A DNA stretch of 5,858 bases from Verrucomicrobiales bacterium (GTDB taxonomy: Bacteria > Verrucomicrobiota > Verrucomicrobiia > Verrucomicrobiales > Verrucomicrobiaceae), in contig DMMK01000664.1 in NCBI GenBank assembly GCA_003453085.1, positions 1 to 5,858 of the forward strand. The letters run 5' to 3'. The notes under the pieces are model-generated. The model had not been told where the DNA came from, searched no databases, and was given only the letters and a program-made list of their open reading frames with translations. Of this stretch, positions 4,963 through 5,858 are shown in pieces (position 1 is the stretch's first letter; each line of letters begins with the position of its first letter). The translations under genes and the position numbers were made by a program.

Positions 4963-5858
4963 TCAGGGCTGTTTTTCGAAACGGCGGCGGAGTTCGTTGA
5001 AGTAACGGCGCACCTGCTCGCGGCGGCTGGGAGGCAGGGCGGAGTCATCCAGGGCCTCTTCTTCGGCCTGGAGAAATTCGACGGCGGTCTGGGTGGCGTT
5101 GCGAGTGGTGGATTCCTGGCGCGTTCCACCTTCCACGGCGCGGGTGCTGGACTGGCCCTCGCTGTTTTGCTGGGCATTGACGACGGTGCTGTTGGTCGTG
5201 TCCTGCTTGGCCGTGGGGTCGGCTTTCAGATCGGCCTTGCCCACGCCGGGATCGCGCCCACCGGGAATGGAGAGGGTGATGTTTGGGGTGCCATCGCTGG
5301 GATCGCCCGGAGGGCCGCCGAGAATGAGCATGTCGGGTGGTTTGTCGCCCGGCTTTTGTCCAGGGACGGGGGCCATGAGCATGGGGGTTCCTTGTTCGCC
5401 CTGCTGGCCGGGTTGACCTTGCTGTCCAGGCTGCCCCATCTGGCCCACCTGCATTTGCTGAGGCTGGCCTTGCCCCTGCTGGCCAGGGTTTTGCTGCGGC
5501 TGCATGGACTGGCCCTGATTGGGCTGGCCCAAGCCGGGAGGCTGCAGGGCCTGTTGCTGGCCTTGCTGTCCGGCGGGAGTTTGGCCGACCTGCGGTGTCT
5601 GCCCTGACTTTGATTGTGGGGTGTCGCCCGCAGCGGCATTCATCTGCTGCATGCCACCGGCTTCATTCTGCCCGGCGATGTTGCTGCCGGCATCGCGGAG
5701 CTGCTGGGCCAGCTTTTCCAGCTCCTCGCGGGATTTTTCACGCAGGGCCATGTCACGCATTTGGTTAGCCAGTTTTTCAAATTCGCCGCCAGCCGCAGCG
5801 GGCTTGCCCTGGTTCATCTCGTCGCCTGCCTGCAGCACGTGCTGGCCCACGGTGCGCG
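4963..5858 (-). CDS. Gln/Gly/Pro-rich protein upstream of the MoxR gene (N-terminus outside the window)
   Basis: Only the C-terminal 298 codons are seen; the frame stays open to the right edge. A GTG at 5850 could act as start but the residues there look internal, so a larger protein is likely. Three parts are visible, numbered from that GTG: a charged helical part (to about residue 55, with KLANQMRDMALREKS and ELEKLAQQLRDAG) that looks like a coiled coil; a disordered part rich in Gln, Gly and Pro (about 61-156), including seven consecutive Gly-X-Y triplets; and an acidic then basic C-terminus, ending with a helix containing LPPSRREQVRRYFNELRRR (272-290). Large helical, Q-rich proteins with a closing 'YF..L' helix occur beside MoxR genes in this type of bacterium and resemble DUF4175-type proteins; this is from memory and tentative. 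Function unknown, probably a scaffold or envelope partner of the MoxR system. The stop lies 45 nt before the MoxR gene, so cotranscription is likely. Confidence 0.82.
   Translation of the reverse strand, partial: RTVGQHVLQAGDEMNQGKPAAAGGEFEKLANQMRDMALREKSREELEKLAQQLRDAGSNIAGQNEAGGMQQMNAAAGDTPQSKSGQTPQVGQTPAGQQGQQQALQPPGLGQPNQGQSMQPQQNPGQQGQGQPQQMQVGQMGQPGQQGQPGQQGEQGTPMLMAPVPGQKPGDKPPDMLILGGPPGDPSDGTPNITLSIPGGRDPGVGKADLKADPTAKQDTTNSTVVNAQQNSEGQSSTRAVEGGTRQESTTRNATQTAVEFLQAEEEALDDSALPPSRREQVRRYFNELRRRFEKQP
5383..5445 (-). repeat. Collagen-like Gly-X-Y tract within the Q-rich gene
   Basis: Seven consecutive triplets are encoded (GQM GQP GQQ GQP GQQ GEQ GTP). The Gly codons vary between GGC, GGT and GGA, so the period is at the protein level and less regular in DNA. 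It is too short for a stable collagen triple helix by itself and may only be part of the general Gln/Gly/Pro bias of residues 61-156. Confidence 0.55.

Overview
The window is ordinary chromosomal DNA from a GC-rich bacterium. Two features suggest the Verrucomicrobiota/Planctomycetota group: a MoxR-type ATPase gene directly preceded by a long Gln/Gly/Pro-rich protein gene, and an orphan protein resembling the pilin-fold (DUF1559-like) proteins common there. Leaders without Shine-Dalgarno sequences and decayed short intergenic repeats fit the same picture. This placement is inferred from protein style and layout; no rRNA or other phylogenetic marker is present.

Layout, left to right. (1) Positions 1-1317, plus strand: the C-terminal half of glycogen/starch phosphorylase (glgP), cut by the window edge and closed by a strong intrinsic terminator at 1343-1376. 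(2) Positions 1393-1635, minus strand: a small cysteine- and histidine-rich protein of unknown function, convergent with glgP. (3) Positions 1636-1919: an AT-richer intergenic stretch with decayed CGGAT-type repeats and only weak promoter candidates. (4) Positions 1920-2600, plus strand: a single-pass membrane protein with a degenerate pilin-like C-terminal domain. (5) Positions 2625-5858, minus strand: a run of four genes. In transcription order these are a Gln/Gly/Pro-rich protein (cut by the right edge), a MoxR-family AAA+ ATPase, hisB (imidazoleglycerol-phosphate dehydratase) and hisH (glutaminase subunit of IGP synthase).

How the genes work together. HisH (with a HisF not in this window) and HisB catalyse consecutive steps of histidine biosynthesis, and their genes are 3 nt apart, so they are almost certainly cotranscribed. 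The MoxR ATPase and the Q-rich protein are probably one operon (45 nt gap) acting in a MoxR chaperone/cell-envelope system; their usual DUF58 and VWA partners are not visible and would have to lie beyond the right edge. The 91-nt spacer between the MoxR gene and hisB holds a tandem 14-mer and an inverted copy that can form a long hairpin, so it is unclear whether the his genes are read through from the MoxR operon. I found no CRISPR array, tRNA, rRNA, insertion sequence or defence system. The most worthwhile targets are the two unrecognised genes (1393-1635 and 1920-2600), the intergenic repeats, and the Q-rich MoxR partner.
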